A DNA stretch of 9,444 bases, from positions 1-9,444 of the forward strand of contig JASHUS010000172.1 of NCBI GenBank assembly GCA_030039865.1. The letters are read 5' to 3'. This stretch comes from Thermoplasmata archaeon (GTDB taxonomy: Archaea; Thermoplasmatota; Thermoplasmata; Lutacidiplasmatales; UBA184). Position 1 is the first letter of the stretch. The number at the start of each line of letters is the position of its first letter. This document shows positions 1 through 6,690 of the stretch, piece by piece. A program made the position numbers and the translations under genes. Below the pieces are notes generated by a model. The model made no database searches. It was not told where the DNA came from and saw only the letters and a list, made by a program, of their open reading frames with translations.

Positions 1-1467
1 TTCCCGTTCTCGATCCTCCTGCGCGCGAGCGGGGAGGACGAGGAGCGCCTCGCCGAGTCGGTCGACCGTCTCGTCGGCCGCGGCATCCTCTTCGAGCGCG
101 CCGGCGAGCTCCTCGCGTTCCCCGACGACCGCGCCCGGGCGGAGATCTATCGCCAGCTGACGGAGAGCCGGCGGCGGCTCCTGCACCGTCGGGCCGGTGA
201 GGCGCTCGAAGCGTCCGGGAGCGCCGACCTGGACACGATCTACGCCCTCGCCCGCCACTTCTACCTCGGGAAGGTCGACGAGAAGAGCGTCTCGTACAAC
301 CGCGCGGCGGCCGAGATCGCCGAGCGCGTCTACGCGCACGAGACGGCCCGCTCGCACCTCGAGCGCGCCCTCGAGGGGTTCCGGCGCCTGAAGCCGGACG
401 ACGCCGACGGCGAGACGGAGCTCATCCTCGCGATCGCGCAGGAGATCGACCACCTCGGCGAGTTCCGCGAGGCGGAGCGACTCGTCCGCGACCACCTCGC
501 GCGCCGCGGGGCGGAGGGCCGGATCTCCCCGCCGGTGCGGGCGATGTCCCAGCTCTACATCGCCCAGGTCCAGGCCGACCAGGGCGAGTGGCGGGCGGCC
601 GACGACACGACCGAGGAGGTCCTGCAGGCGGTCGACCTCTCCGCCCACCCGCTCGTCTGCCTCGCGCTCCACCGCCTGCGCGGGGAGGCGCTCTACTACC
701 AGGGGCGCTACAAGGAGTCGCTCGCCGAGCACACCGAGGAGCTCCGCATCGCCCGCCAGGCCGGCAACGAGCGCGCCACCGCGCTCAGTCGCGCGCGGAC
801 GGCGAACGTCCTCGCGATGACCGGGCAGTCCGAATCGGCGATCGAGGAGGCGCGCGCGGCCGCGCGGATCCTGGAAGAGCTCGGGGACGCGCGCGAGGCG
901 TCGCACGCGCACCTCTTCCTCGGCGTGATGTTCGCGGGCCAGCCCCCGACGCCCGAGAAGTTCGAGGCCGCCGAGGCGCAGTTCGCGGAAGCGATCCGGC
1001 TCGCCGAGAAGGCGCACGACCAGCGTCGGGTCGCCTGGGCGCTGTTCAACTCGGCCGACGTGCTGCGCGAGGCGGGCCGGTTCGAGGACGCCGTCCAGAA
1101 GGTCCACCGCTCGCGCGAGATCCTCGAGCGCCTCGGCGACCGGTTCGGCGTCATGCAGTCGCTCATCATCCAGGGGAAGATCGGGCTCGACCGGCGCGAG
1201 TACGACAGCGCCGAGGCCGACCTGCTCGAGGCGTACCGGCTCGTGCGGGAGCTCAAGGCCCCCGCGGACGAGGTCGACGTGGTCCTGCGCCTCGCCCAGC
1301 TCTCCTTCGCCCGCGGCGATCGCGCGAGCGCCCGGCGCCGGGTCGACGAGCTCGAGCGCCAGGACCTCCGGACCCTCCGCCCCGACGTCGTCGCCGACCT
1401 CGACCGGCTGGAGCGGGCGCTCGAGAACGCGGGGGAAGGCTCGGATGGGGACGCGCCGCCCGACTAG
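1..1467 (+). CDS. TPR-repeat protein, C-terminal part (likely ATPase/winged-helix-TPR regulator), 5' end outside window
   Basis: The frame is open from the first base to a TAG at 1465-1467, giving 488 visible codons, so this is the C-terminal part of a larger protein. The first ~65 visible residues (FPFSILLRASG..., LVGRGILFERAGELLAFPDD, then a basic helix RRRLLHRRAGEALE) resemble the winged-helix and linker that follow the AAA/STAND ATPase domain in MalT-like or cyclase-associated ATPases. From about visible residue 217 to 456 there are at least five TPR-like helical pairs, for example ALHRLRGEALYYQGRYKESL, ALFNSADVLREAGRFEDAV and SLIIQGKIGLDRREYDSAEA. The TPR array suggests protein binding in a cytoplasmic signalling or regulatory protein. 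The ATPase part is inferred and not visible. An internal ATG at 535 is not the likely start, because coding signal continues upstream of it. The last 23 bases overlap nadC. The partner and the signal sensed are unknown. Confidence 0.8.
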   Translation, partial: FPFSILLRASGEDEERLAESVDRLVGRGILFERAGELLAFPDDRARAEIYRQLTESRRRLLHRRAGEALEASGSADLDTIYALARHFYLGKVDEKSVSYNRAAAEIAERVYAHETARSHLERALEGFRRLKPDDADGETELILAIAQEIDHLGEFREAERLVRDHLARRGAEGRISPPVRAMSQLYIAQVQADQGEWRAADDTTEEVLQAVDLSAHPLVCLALHRLRGEALYYQGRYKESLAEHTEELRIARQAGNERATALSRARTANVLAMTGQSESAIEEARAAARILEELGDAREASHAHLFLGVMFAGQPPTPEKFEAAEAQFAEAIRLAEKAHDQRRVAWALFNSADVLREAGRFEDAVQKVHRSREILERLGDRFGVMQSLIIQGKIGLDRREYDSAEADLLEAYRLVRELKAPADEVDVVLRLAQLSFARGDRASARRRVDELERQDLRTLRPDVVADLDRLERALENAGEGSDGDAPPD

Positions 1468-2305
1468 CGGGCTCGACGCGCTCGTCCGTCGCGCGCTCGC
1501 CGAGGATCGAACGGGACGCGACCGAACGACCCGCGCGCTCCTCCGGGCCCCGATCCCGGCGGAAGCGATCGTCACGGCCCAGGCGTCAGGCATCCTCTCC
1601 GGCATGGAGGCGGTCCGCGCGATCGCCCGCCGCGCGCATCTCGCGCTCACCCGCGCCCGGGCCGACGGGTCCCGGGTCGCGCCGGGTACCGTCGTCGCCC
1701 GCCTCTCGGGCGACGCGCGCCAGATCCTCGCGGTCGAGCGGACCCTGCTCAACTTCCTGATGCACGCGAGCGGCGTCGCGACCGCGACCGACCGCGCGGT
1801 CCGTGCGGCCCCCGGTCGGCTCGAGGTGTGGGCGACGCGGAAGACGCTACCCGGGTTGCGGGATCTCGAGAAGGCGGCGGTCGTGCACGGGGGCGGACGG
1901 CCCCACCGCCGGGACCTCGCCGCGGCGATCCTGATCAAGAACAACCATCTCGCGCTGGTTCCCGTCGGCGAGGCCGTGCGCCGTGGCCGTCGCGCCGCTC
2001 GTCCGGGCGAGGAGGTCGAGGTGGAGGTGCGGACGGTCCGGGAGGCCGTCGCGGCGGCGCGGGCGGGCGCCGATCGCCTTCTCCTCGACAACACGTCGCC
2101 GGCCCGGGCGCGCGCGATCGTCCGGGGGCTCGAGCGCGCCGGGCTCCGGCGGGGTCGCCGGATCGAGCTCTCGGGCGGCCTCGACGCCCGGCGGCTCGGC
2201 CGGTACCGCTCCGTCGGCGCCGACGCGGCGAGCCTCGGATCGCTCACCCACTCGGCCGTCGCGCTCCCGTTCCACCTGACGGTCCGCGCGTTAGGGCCGG
2301 CTTAA
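1445..2305 (+). CDS. nadC: Nicotinate-nucleotide pyrophosphorylase (carboxylating), quinolinate phosphoribosyltransferase
   Basis: NadC converts quinolinate and phosphoribosyl pyrophosphate to nicotinate mononucleotide, CO2 and pyrophosphate in de novo NAD synthesis, in the cytoplasm. The 286-residue length is normal for the family. Family signatures run in order: ERTLLNFL (98-105), ATRKTLPGLRDLEKAAV (130-146), HGGG..HR (148-155), ILIKNNH (162-168), EVEV (192-195), LLLDN (212-216), ELSGG (241-245) and SLGSLTHSA (263-271). The substrate-binding basic residues (R99, R132, K133, H154, R155, K165) and acidic residues (E194, D215, E241) are present by family analogy. Minor departures are KNNH where KDNH is commoner, and ATRKT rather than DTRKT. 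ATG 1445 was chosen because it leaves the usual short N-terminal lead and is preceded by purine-rich GGGGGAAGG at 1431-1439. It overlaps the upstream gene by 23 bases, which suggests co-transcription with it. nadA follows after 35 bases. Confidence 0.95.
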   Translation: MGTRRPTSGLDALVRRALAEDRTGRDRTTRALLRAPIPAEAIVTAQASGILSGMEAVRAIARRAHLALTRARADGSRVAPGTVVARLSGDARQILAVERTLLNFLMHASGVATATDRAVRAAPGRLEVWATRKTLPGLRDLEKAAVVHGGGRPHRRDLAAAILIKNNHLALVPVGEAVRRGRRAARPGEEVEVEVRTVREAVAAARAGADRLLLDNTSPARARAIVRGLERAGLRRGRRIELSGGLDARRLGRYRSVGADAASLGSLTHSAVALPFHLTVRALGPA

Positions 2306-2308
2306 AAC
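2301..2308 (+). promoter_or_regulatory. Possible TATA box for nadA
   Basis: CTTAAAAC is an A/T island in very GC-rich DNA. It overlaps the TAA stop of nadC and is centred about 37 bases before the nadA ATG. That spacing would give a short leader of roughly ten bases, so nadA may have its own promoter as well as readthrough from nadC. The only ribosome-binding-like sequence is the weak GGGGGT around 2330-2335. Confidence 0.35.
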
Positions 2309-2340
2309 ACCCCGCCGGCTAGAACCGCCGGGGGTCGCCG

Positions 2341-3246
2341 ATGTCGCTCGAAGAGGAGGTGCGGGCGCTCAAGGAGGAGCGCAGCGCCGTGCTGCTCGCG
2401 CACAACTACCAGCGGCCCGAGGTCCAGGACGTCGCGGACTTCGTCGGTGACTCGCTGTTTCTCTCCCGCAAGGCGATGGAGTCGGACCGGCCCGTGATCG
2501 TCTTCGCGGGGGTGCGGTTCATGGCGGAGACCGCGAAGATCCTGAACCCCGGACGGACCGTCCTCCTGCCCGACCTGAAGGCGGGTTGCGCGCTCGCCGA
2601 CTCGATCACCGCCGAGAACCTCCGCGCCTGGAAGGCCGATCATCCCGACGCGGTCGTCGTGGCATACATCAACACGTCGGCCGACGTCAAGGCGGAGGCC
2701 GACTACTGCTGCACGAGCTCGAACGCGGTGAAGGTCGTCGAGAACGTCCCCGCCGGCCGCGAGATCCTCTTCCTGCCCGACATGTTCCTCGGCGACTACG
2801 TGCGGCGGAAGACCGGCCGCACGATGCACCTGTGGGTCGGCGACTGCCCCGTCCACGCAAAGATGCGGCCCGAGGCGCTCGACCGGGCCCGGGCGGAACA
2901 TCCGGGGGCTCCGATCATCGCGCACCCGGAGTGCGGCTGCGCGAGCCAGGCCCTCCCGTACGTGGACCGGGTCTTGTCGACCGACGGGATGATCCGGTTC
3001 GCGGAGGAGACCCGCGCCCCCGAGGTCCTGGTCGCGACCGAGGTCGGAATCCTCCACCGGATGCGCAAGCTGAACCCCGGGAGCCGGTTCGACCCGATCG
3101 ACGCGGGCGCGATCTGCCCGTACATGAAGGAGATCACGCTCGCCGACGTCCGGGACTCGCTCAAGTTCGGACGCTACGTCATCGACGTGCCGCCCGAGAC
3201 GGCGGCGAGGGCCCGCCGCTCGCTCGAGCGGATGGTCGCCGCCTAG
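2341..3246 (+). CDS. nadA: Quinolinate synthase A, [4Fe-4S] enzyme
   Basis: NadA condenses iminoaspartate with dihydroxyacetone phosphate to make quinolinate, the substrate of NadC encoded just upstream. At 301 residues it matches the compact three-cysteine NadA type seen in Pyrococcus and Thermotoga. Cysteines C83 (PDLKAGC), C169 (GDCPVH) and C259 (AICPYMK) have the spacing of the three cluster ligands in those enzymes. Other conserved motifs are AHNYQ (20-24), VADFVGDSL (31-39), FAGVRFMAETAKILNP (55-70), YINTSADVKAEAD (109-121), CTSSNAV (124-130), HPEC (195-198) and the C-terminal MKEITL (262-267). The three-domain pseudo-symmetric fold is known for the family. The start gives the usual lead (EEVRALKEERSAVLLAHNYQ). 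The iminoaspartate supplier (NadB or aspartate dehydrogenase) is not in the window. The gene ends tail-to-tail with the membrane-protein gene, 16 bases away. Confidence 0.97.
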   Translation: MSLEEEVRALKEERSAVLLAHNYQRPEVQDVADFVGDSLFLSRKAMESDRPVIVFAGVRFMAETAKILNPGRTVLLPDLKAGCALADSITAENLRAWKADHPDAVVVAYINTSADVKAEADYCCTSSNAVKVVENVPAGREILFLPDMFLGDYVRRKTGRTMHLWVGDCPVHAKMRPEALDRARAEHPGAPIIAHPECGCASQALPYVDRVLSTDGMIRFAEETRAPEVLVATEVGILHRMRKLNPGSRFDPIDAGAICPYMKEITLADVRDSLKFGRYVIDVPPETAARARRSLERMVAA

Positions 3247-3262
3247 CCGGGCGGTCCCTCCG

Positions 3263-3628
3263 CTACGCGTGCAGGCCGAACGAGCCGAGCGTGCGCTCAA
3301 AGAGCGCGTACGCGTCCGCGAGCAGGATCAGGGCTCCGAGGAAGACGATCCCGACGGCCAGCCAGGACGGCTTGCGGGAGAGGTAGAAGTGCGCGCTCAG
3401 CGGGTTCACCCGCGTCGAGAGGAACGAGAAACCGGTCACGAACAGGAGCAGGCCGAGAAGGCCCGGGATGAGGAAGGTGTACCGGCCGAAGTAGAGGCCG
3501 ACCCCCGCGAGAACGATCACCACGGGGATCGCGGCGTTCGACCGCTTCGACTCGACGAGGGCGGCCGGGTTCGGCCGGGCGGGAGGTGCCCGATGGCGGG
3601 CCTGCGGGTAGGCCGTGCCGTCCGACAT
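3263..3628 (-). CDS. Small three-helix membrane protein of unknown function
   Basis: This is an unrecognised 121-residue protein. The first ~30 residues are hydrophilic and rich in Pro, Ala and Arg, and probably cytoplasmic. Three hydrophobic segments follow at about 32-48 (NAAIPVVIVLAGVGLYF), 51-71 (TFLIPGLLGLLLFVTGFSFL) and 89-108 (WLAVGIVFLGALILLADAYA). A basic loop, STRVNPLSAHFYLSRKPS, lies between the second and third. The first two segments form a tight hairpin joined by Gly-Arg-Tyr. No catalytic motif is visible. ATG 3628 has a TATA-like TTGATGTAT about 27 bases upstream, consistent with a leaderless transcript. It is convergent with nadA (16-base gap) and divergent from the zinc-finger gene. 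A role with either neighbour cannot be inferred from sequence alone. Confidence 0.75.
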   Translation of the reverse strand: MSDGTAYPQARHRAPPARPNPAALVESKRSNAAIPVVIVLAGVGLYFGRYTFLIPGLLGLLLFVTGFSFLSTRVNPLSAHFYLSRKPSWLAVGIVFLGALILLADAYALFERTLGSFGLHA

Positions 3629-3650
3629 GCCATCGACCGGCGGGCCGAGA

Positions 3651-3659
3651 ATACATCAA
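3651..3659 (-). promoter_or_regulatory. Possible TATA box for the small membrane protein gene
   Basis: On the minus strand this reads TTGATGTAT, centred about 27 bases before the ATG at 3628. That is the distance expected for an archaeal leaderless promoter. The match to a TATA consensus is imperfect, so this is a candidate only. Confidence 0.35.
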
Positions 3660-3675
3660 GTTCCGGTTCCAGTGG

Positions 3676-3705
3676 CAAAATTCGCATTGGACCTAGCTTA
3701 AAAAA
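3676..3705 (+). promoter_or_regulatory. A/T-rich promoter region for the zinc-finger gene (two candidate TATA boxes)
   Basis: Two A/T islands stand upstream of the zinc-finger gene: CAAAATTCG at 3676-3684, about 38 bases before the ATG at 3718, and CTTAAAAAA at 3697-3705, about 17 bases before it. The second is too close to serve a leaderless ATG start, but lies about 29 bases before an in-frame GTG at 3730. If it is the real TATA box, translation may begin at that GTG. A purine run, GGGGGAG, sits between the second island and the ATG and could instead act as a ribosome binding site. Confidence 0.45.
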
Positions 3706-3717
3706 GGGGGAGCCGGG

Positions 3718-4080
3718 ATGAAGCGGCCGGTGTCCGAGACGAACCCCCGGCGGCCGGGTGCCGGGAACCCTGTGGGCCCTGCACCAGCTCGGCCCGCCAC
3801 CGTTCCCCACCTGCGCTTGCCCGAGCCCCCGGCCTACCGCGTCGGGGCCCCCGGCGCGCCGCCGACCTGCGCGAATTGCTCCCACCCCGTGGGTTCGACC
3901 GGAGCTCCTCCGCTCTGCTGGGGCTGCGGCCGTCCGCTCTGCGCGGACTGTTACTGGCGGCACGGGCTGACGCCCGCGATGCACCGCTGCACGAGCTGCC
4001 TCACTTTGCGGTCGGCGGACTCGACCGCGATCTCGGGCGGCCGGCGCCTCGCTCCCGCGGGACCTACCGGCCGGGTCTAG
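3718..4080 (+). CDS. Small protein with an eight-cysteine (cross-brace-like) zinc finger
   Basis: This unrecognised protein of 120 residues has a disordered Pro/Arg/Gly-rich first half (1-48) and then a compact cysteine module: C51-X2-C54, C67-X2-C70, C75-X2-C78 and C91-X2-C94. H82 and H89 lie between the last pairs. The spacing X12, X4, X12 between the four CX2C pairs is what a two-zinc cross-brace finger (RING/FYVE/B-box-like) uses, and LCWGCGRPLCADC resembles the central turn of such fingers. The basic R-R-H-H-C lipid-binding signature of true FYVE domains is absent, so only zinc binding is inferred, not a lipid or ubiquitin function. High G/C at third codon positions supports coding. ATG 3718 is used here; GTG 3730 is a reasonable alternative (116 residues) given the TATA spacing. 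The 3' end overlaps the polX 3' end by 17 bases tail-to-tail. Confidence 0.75.
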   Translation: MKRPVSETNPRRPGAGNPVGPAPARPATVPHLRLPEPPAYRVGAPGAPPTCANCSHPVGSTGAPPLCWGCGRPLCADCYWRHGLTPAMHRCTSCLTLRSADSTAISGGRRLAPAGPTGRV

Positions 4081-5722
4081 ATCTCCGGGCCCCGCCCCCC
4101 TCCGCCGCGCCCGCGTTCGCCACACCGCTCACGCCCGCGCCGGCGCGCCGGGCGAAACCGAGGGCGATCGGAAGCGTGGGGTCCTCGGGATCCGCGCCGA
4201 GGCCCGTAGCGATCGCGAGTCGAACCCCCGCCTCGAGCGCCATCCGCGCGGCATTGGAGTCCAGCCGATCCATGCCCGGGCCCACTTCGACCGCCGCGCC
4301 CGTGGACTTCGCCCGCTCGATCCACGGGTGGATGCCCACCGTCCGGTCCGGGCCGGTCGAGAAGTGCGCGATGAGCCGGATCGGGGGGCCTCCGGAAGCC
4401 GTTGGACCGGGGCCGGTCCCCGCGTCGCGGGCCGGGAGGACGACGTACTCGGGAGATACGTTCCGTAGGGTCGGCAGGGACGCCCCGGGCGCGATCTCGA
4501 CGCCGCGGAGCAGTTCGAGTCCGGTCGGATGGATCGACGCGAGATGGCTCAGCACGCGGTCGTCCGCGATCCAGGGTGGGCTGCCGGCGGTCGAACGGGC
4601 GATGATGAGGCCCAAGTACCGGTACTTCCGTCGCCGCGCCTCGGCGACGAATCGATCGACCTCCGACGCGCCGCCCTCGGAGGACAGATGCACGTGCAGG
4701 TCTCCGACGACGTCCGCCTCCTCGACGAGCGGCGGGAGCGGGCCCTGGGCGGCCGCCTCGATCTCGCCCCGATTCTCGCGGAGTTCGGGGGGGATCCACG
4801 CGAGCCTCAGCGCCGCGTAGACATCCTCCTCCGTGCGGCCGCCCACGATCTCCTCGCCCCGCGTCACGCCGTACTCGTTGACCTTGAGCCCCCGGTCGCG
4901 CGCGATCGTCCGCAACCGGACGTTGTGGTCCTTCGAGCCGGTGAAGTAGACCATCGCCGCGCCGAACGAACGCGGGTCGACGACGCGGAGATCGACCTGG
5001 AGGCCGCTCTTCAGGAAGACGGTCTCCTTCGTCGTCCCCCGCTGCTGGACCTCGCGGATGTCGCTCAGCGAGGAGAACGTGTCGAAGACGCGCTCGGGCT
5101 CGTCGGAGGTCACGAGGATGTCGAGGTCGCCGACGGTCTCGCGCCGCCGCCGGAAGCTGCCGGCGATCTCGACGCGATCGTGCCGCGAGCGCTCCCGCAA
5201 CGCCTTCAGGATGCGCATCGCGGTCGGGTACGCCTCGTCGATCGGGAGGCGCGCCCCTCCGCCCGGGACCGCCTTCGCGGTCGCGAGCGCTTCGCGGATC
5301 AGTTCGATCTTCCGGGGACCGAATCCCTTCAGGGAGTCGAGCCGGCCCGCCGCGATCGCGTCCGAGAGCTCCGGGGGGCCGCCGACGCCGAGCTCGGTCC
5401 AGAACCGGCGGGCCGTCTTCGGACCGAGCCCGGGCAGTCGCATGATCTCGACGACCCCCGGCGGCACGTCCTTCTGGAGGCGGTCGTAGTAGGCGATGTG
5501 ACCGGTCCCGAGGTATTCGCGGATCTTCTCTCCGATCGCTTCGCCGACGCCCGGGATCGTGTCGAGCTCGTCGCGGGCCGCGATCTGAGCGAGGTCCTCG
5601 GTCAGCGTATCGATCGAGCGGGCCGCCCGACGGTACGCCTCGGGCTTGAACCGCTCGCCGAGGACGTCCAGCAGGTCCGCGATGTTCCGGAAGATCTCCG
5701 CCGCCTCCGCGTTGGACGGCAT
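4064..5722 (-). CDS. polX: Family X DNA polymerase with C-terminal PHP domain (PHP catalytic site degenerate)
   Basis: This is a 552-residue DNA polymerase X of the bacterial/archaeal Pol-beta-like type, expected to fill short gaps in base excision repair. Domain order: N-terminal 8-kDa-like helices (FRNIADLLDVLGERFKPEAYRRAA..., ~10-45); helix-hairpin-helix motifs IPGVGEAIGEKI (~56-67) and LPGLGPKTARRF (~96-107); palm with GSFRRRRETVGDLDILV (188-204), metal-binding D199 and D201 and third Asp D244 in QVDLRVV; then YFTGSKDHNVRLR (259-271) and VNEYG (281-285). The PHP domain begins at GDLHVHLSSEGG (340-351). H343, H345, E409 and H453 are kept, but the usual ITDHS, SIHS and TDAH motifs read IIARS, LPARD and ATGLG, so several metal ligands are gone. 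The last ~20 residues are Gly/Ala/Arg-rich tail. The ATG at 5722 has CTTAAG about 26 bases upstream. The polymerase core looks active; PHP exonuclease activity is doubtful. Confidence 0.93.
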   Translation of the reverse strand: MPSNAEAAEIFRNIADLLDVLGERFKPEAYRRAARSIDTLTEDLAQIAARDELDTIPGVGEAIGEKIREYLGTGHIAYYDRLQKDVPPGVVEIMRLPGLGPKTARRFWTELGVGGPPELSDAIAAGRLDSLKGFGPRKIELIREALATAKAVPGGGARLPIDEAYPTAMRILKALRERSRHDRVEIAGSFRRRRETVGDLDILVTSDEPERVFDTFSSLSDIREVQQRGTTKETVFLKSGLQVDLRVVDPRSFGAAMVYFTGSKDHNVRLRTIARDRGLKVNEYGVTRGEEIVGGRTEEDVYAALRLAWIPPELRENRGEIEAAAQGPLPPLVEEADVVGDLHVHLSSEGGASEVDRFVAEARRRKYRYLGLIIARSTAGSPPWIADDRVLSHLASIHPTGLELLRGVEIAPGASLPTLRNVSPEYVVLPARDAGTGPGPTASGGPPIRLIAHFSTGPDRTVGIHPWIERAKSTGAAVEVGPGMDRLDSNAARMALEAGVRLAIATGLGADPEDPTLPIALGFARRAGAGVSGVANAGAAEGGGARRSRPGR

Positions 5723-5744
5723 CGCGCCGCCGAACGCGGTCCGG

Positions 5745-5750
5745 CTTAAG
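5745..5750 (-). promoter_or_regulatory. TATA-box-like element for polX
   Basis: CTTAAG (self-complementary) is the only A/T island between the divergent polX and TIGR02757 genes on the polX side. It is centred about 26 bases before the polX ATG, exactly where a leaderless archaeal promoter places its TATA box. Confidence 0.55.
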
Positions 5751-5787
5751 AGCGGCCCCGGCCGGCCCGTCCGTCGGCGAGGTCAAC

Positions 5788-5796
5788 GGTAAATCC
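5788..5796 (+). promoter_or_regulatory. TATA-box-like element for the TIGR02757 gene
   Basis: GGTAAATCC is centred about 29 bases before the GTG start at 5821, which fits a leaderless archaeal transcript. Its position supports GTG 5821 as the true start, since no other in-frame start codon lies in the bases just upstream. Confidence 0.5.
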
Positions 5797-5820
5797 GCGA
5801 CGGCGGTCGTCCTCGACGTC

Positions 5821-6690
5821 GTGTCCTCTCACCACCCGACGCCCGAGTTCCCGGCGCATCTGCGGGCGCTCTACGGACGGTTCGCCTTCGACCGGTCGCT
5901 CGCCGACGATCCGATCTCGGTGATCCGCCCGCTGGCCCGCGACCCCCGGCGGGCCGAGATCGCCGGGATCTTTGGCGCGACGCTCGCGATCGGCAACACG
6001 ACCGCGATCCGGGGCGCGATCGGAGACCTCGCCGCCCGGGTCGACGGCGACATGGCCCGCCTCGTCGACCCCGCGCACCGCGCCGCGCGCCGCCGCGCGC
6101 TCGCCTCGTTCCAGCACCGTTGGATCCGGGGGGACCAGCTCAACCACCTCGCGGACGTGCTGACGGCGTACTATCGACGCCACGACTCGCTCGAGTCCGC
6201 GTTCCTGGCGGGCTGGGAGACGGACGGATTCGTGGGGGGCCTCGACGCCCTCGCCCACGTATTGCGCGGAACCGGCCCCGCTCCGCCCGGGTATCCTATC
6301 CTCTTCCCGAGCCCGTTCGACGCGCCGAGGAGTCCGTGCAAGCGCTTGACGCTCTTCGTGCGCTGGATGGTCCGCCCCGGCTACCCCGACCTCGGCGCCT
6401 GGCGGCGGATCCCGACGGGCGAGCTCAAGATCCCACTCGACCAGCACGTCCACTGGATCGCGTACCATCTCGGGCTGACCCATCGCCGGACCCGCTCCTG
6501 GGCCGCGGTCGAGGAGGTCAGCGAGGCGCTGCGCCGGCTCGAGCCGATCGACCCGGTGAAGTACGACTTCGTGCTCTGCCACACCGGCATCTCGGGCGAC
6601 TGCCCGAAGCGTCGCGACCTCGCCGTCTGCGGACCGTGCTCGGTGCGGCCGGACTGCCTGATGTGGCGCCGTCGGGGACCCGGAAATTGA
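5821..6690 (+). CDS. TIGR02757 (DUF2400) family protein, HhH-GPD-like with putative [4Fe-4S] loop
   Basis: This 289-residue protein belongs to the TIGR02757/DUF2400 family, whose exact function is not settled. Family signatures include FGATLAIGNTTAI (51-63), LTLFVRWMVR (176-185), IPLDQHVHWIAYHLGLT (204-220) and DPVKYDFVLCHTGI (244-257). It looks like a divergent endonuclease III/HhH-GPD DNA glycosylase. D207 in LDQHV aligns with the catalytic Asp region (VDTH) of endonuclease III, and K174 may sit where the family's lysine stands. Cysteines C261-X8-C270-X2-C273-X5-C279 mirror the C-X6-C-X2-C-X5-C iron-sulfur loop of that enzyme. A DNA repair role is therefore inferred but not shown. The GTG start at 5821 is supported by the TATA-like element ~29 bases upstream. 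The gene is divergent from polX, and its TGA stop overlaps the TTG start of the next gene. Confidence 0.88.
   Translation: MSSHHPTPEFPAHLRALYGRFAFDRSLADDPISVIRPLARDPRRAEIAGIFGATLAIGNTTAIRGAIGDLAARVDGDMARLVDPAHRAARRRALASFQHRWIRGDQLNHLADVLTAYYRRHDSLESAFLAGWETDGFVGGLDALAHVLRGTGPAPPGYPILFPSPFDAPRSPCKRLTLFVRWMVRPGYPDLGAWRRIPTGELKIPLDQHVHWIAYHLGLTHRRTRSWAAVEEVSEALRRLEPIDPVKYDFVLCHTGISGDCPKRRDLAVCGPCSVRPDCLMWRRRGPGN

Noticed and set aside
2302..3300. Long open frame on the - strand opposite nadA
   Set aside because: It is antisense to a clear nadA, is Arg/Gly/His-rich and shows no motifs. Long antisense frames are expected in DNA this GC-rich.
4529..5749. 406-codon + strand frame opposite polX
   Set aside because: It is antisense to the well-supported polX, with low-complexity Arg/Asp/Leu content and no recognisable domain.
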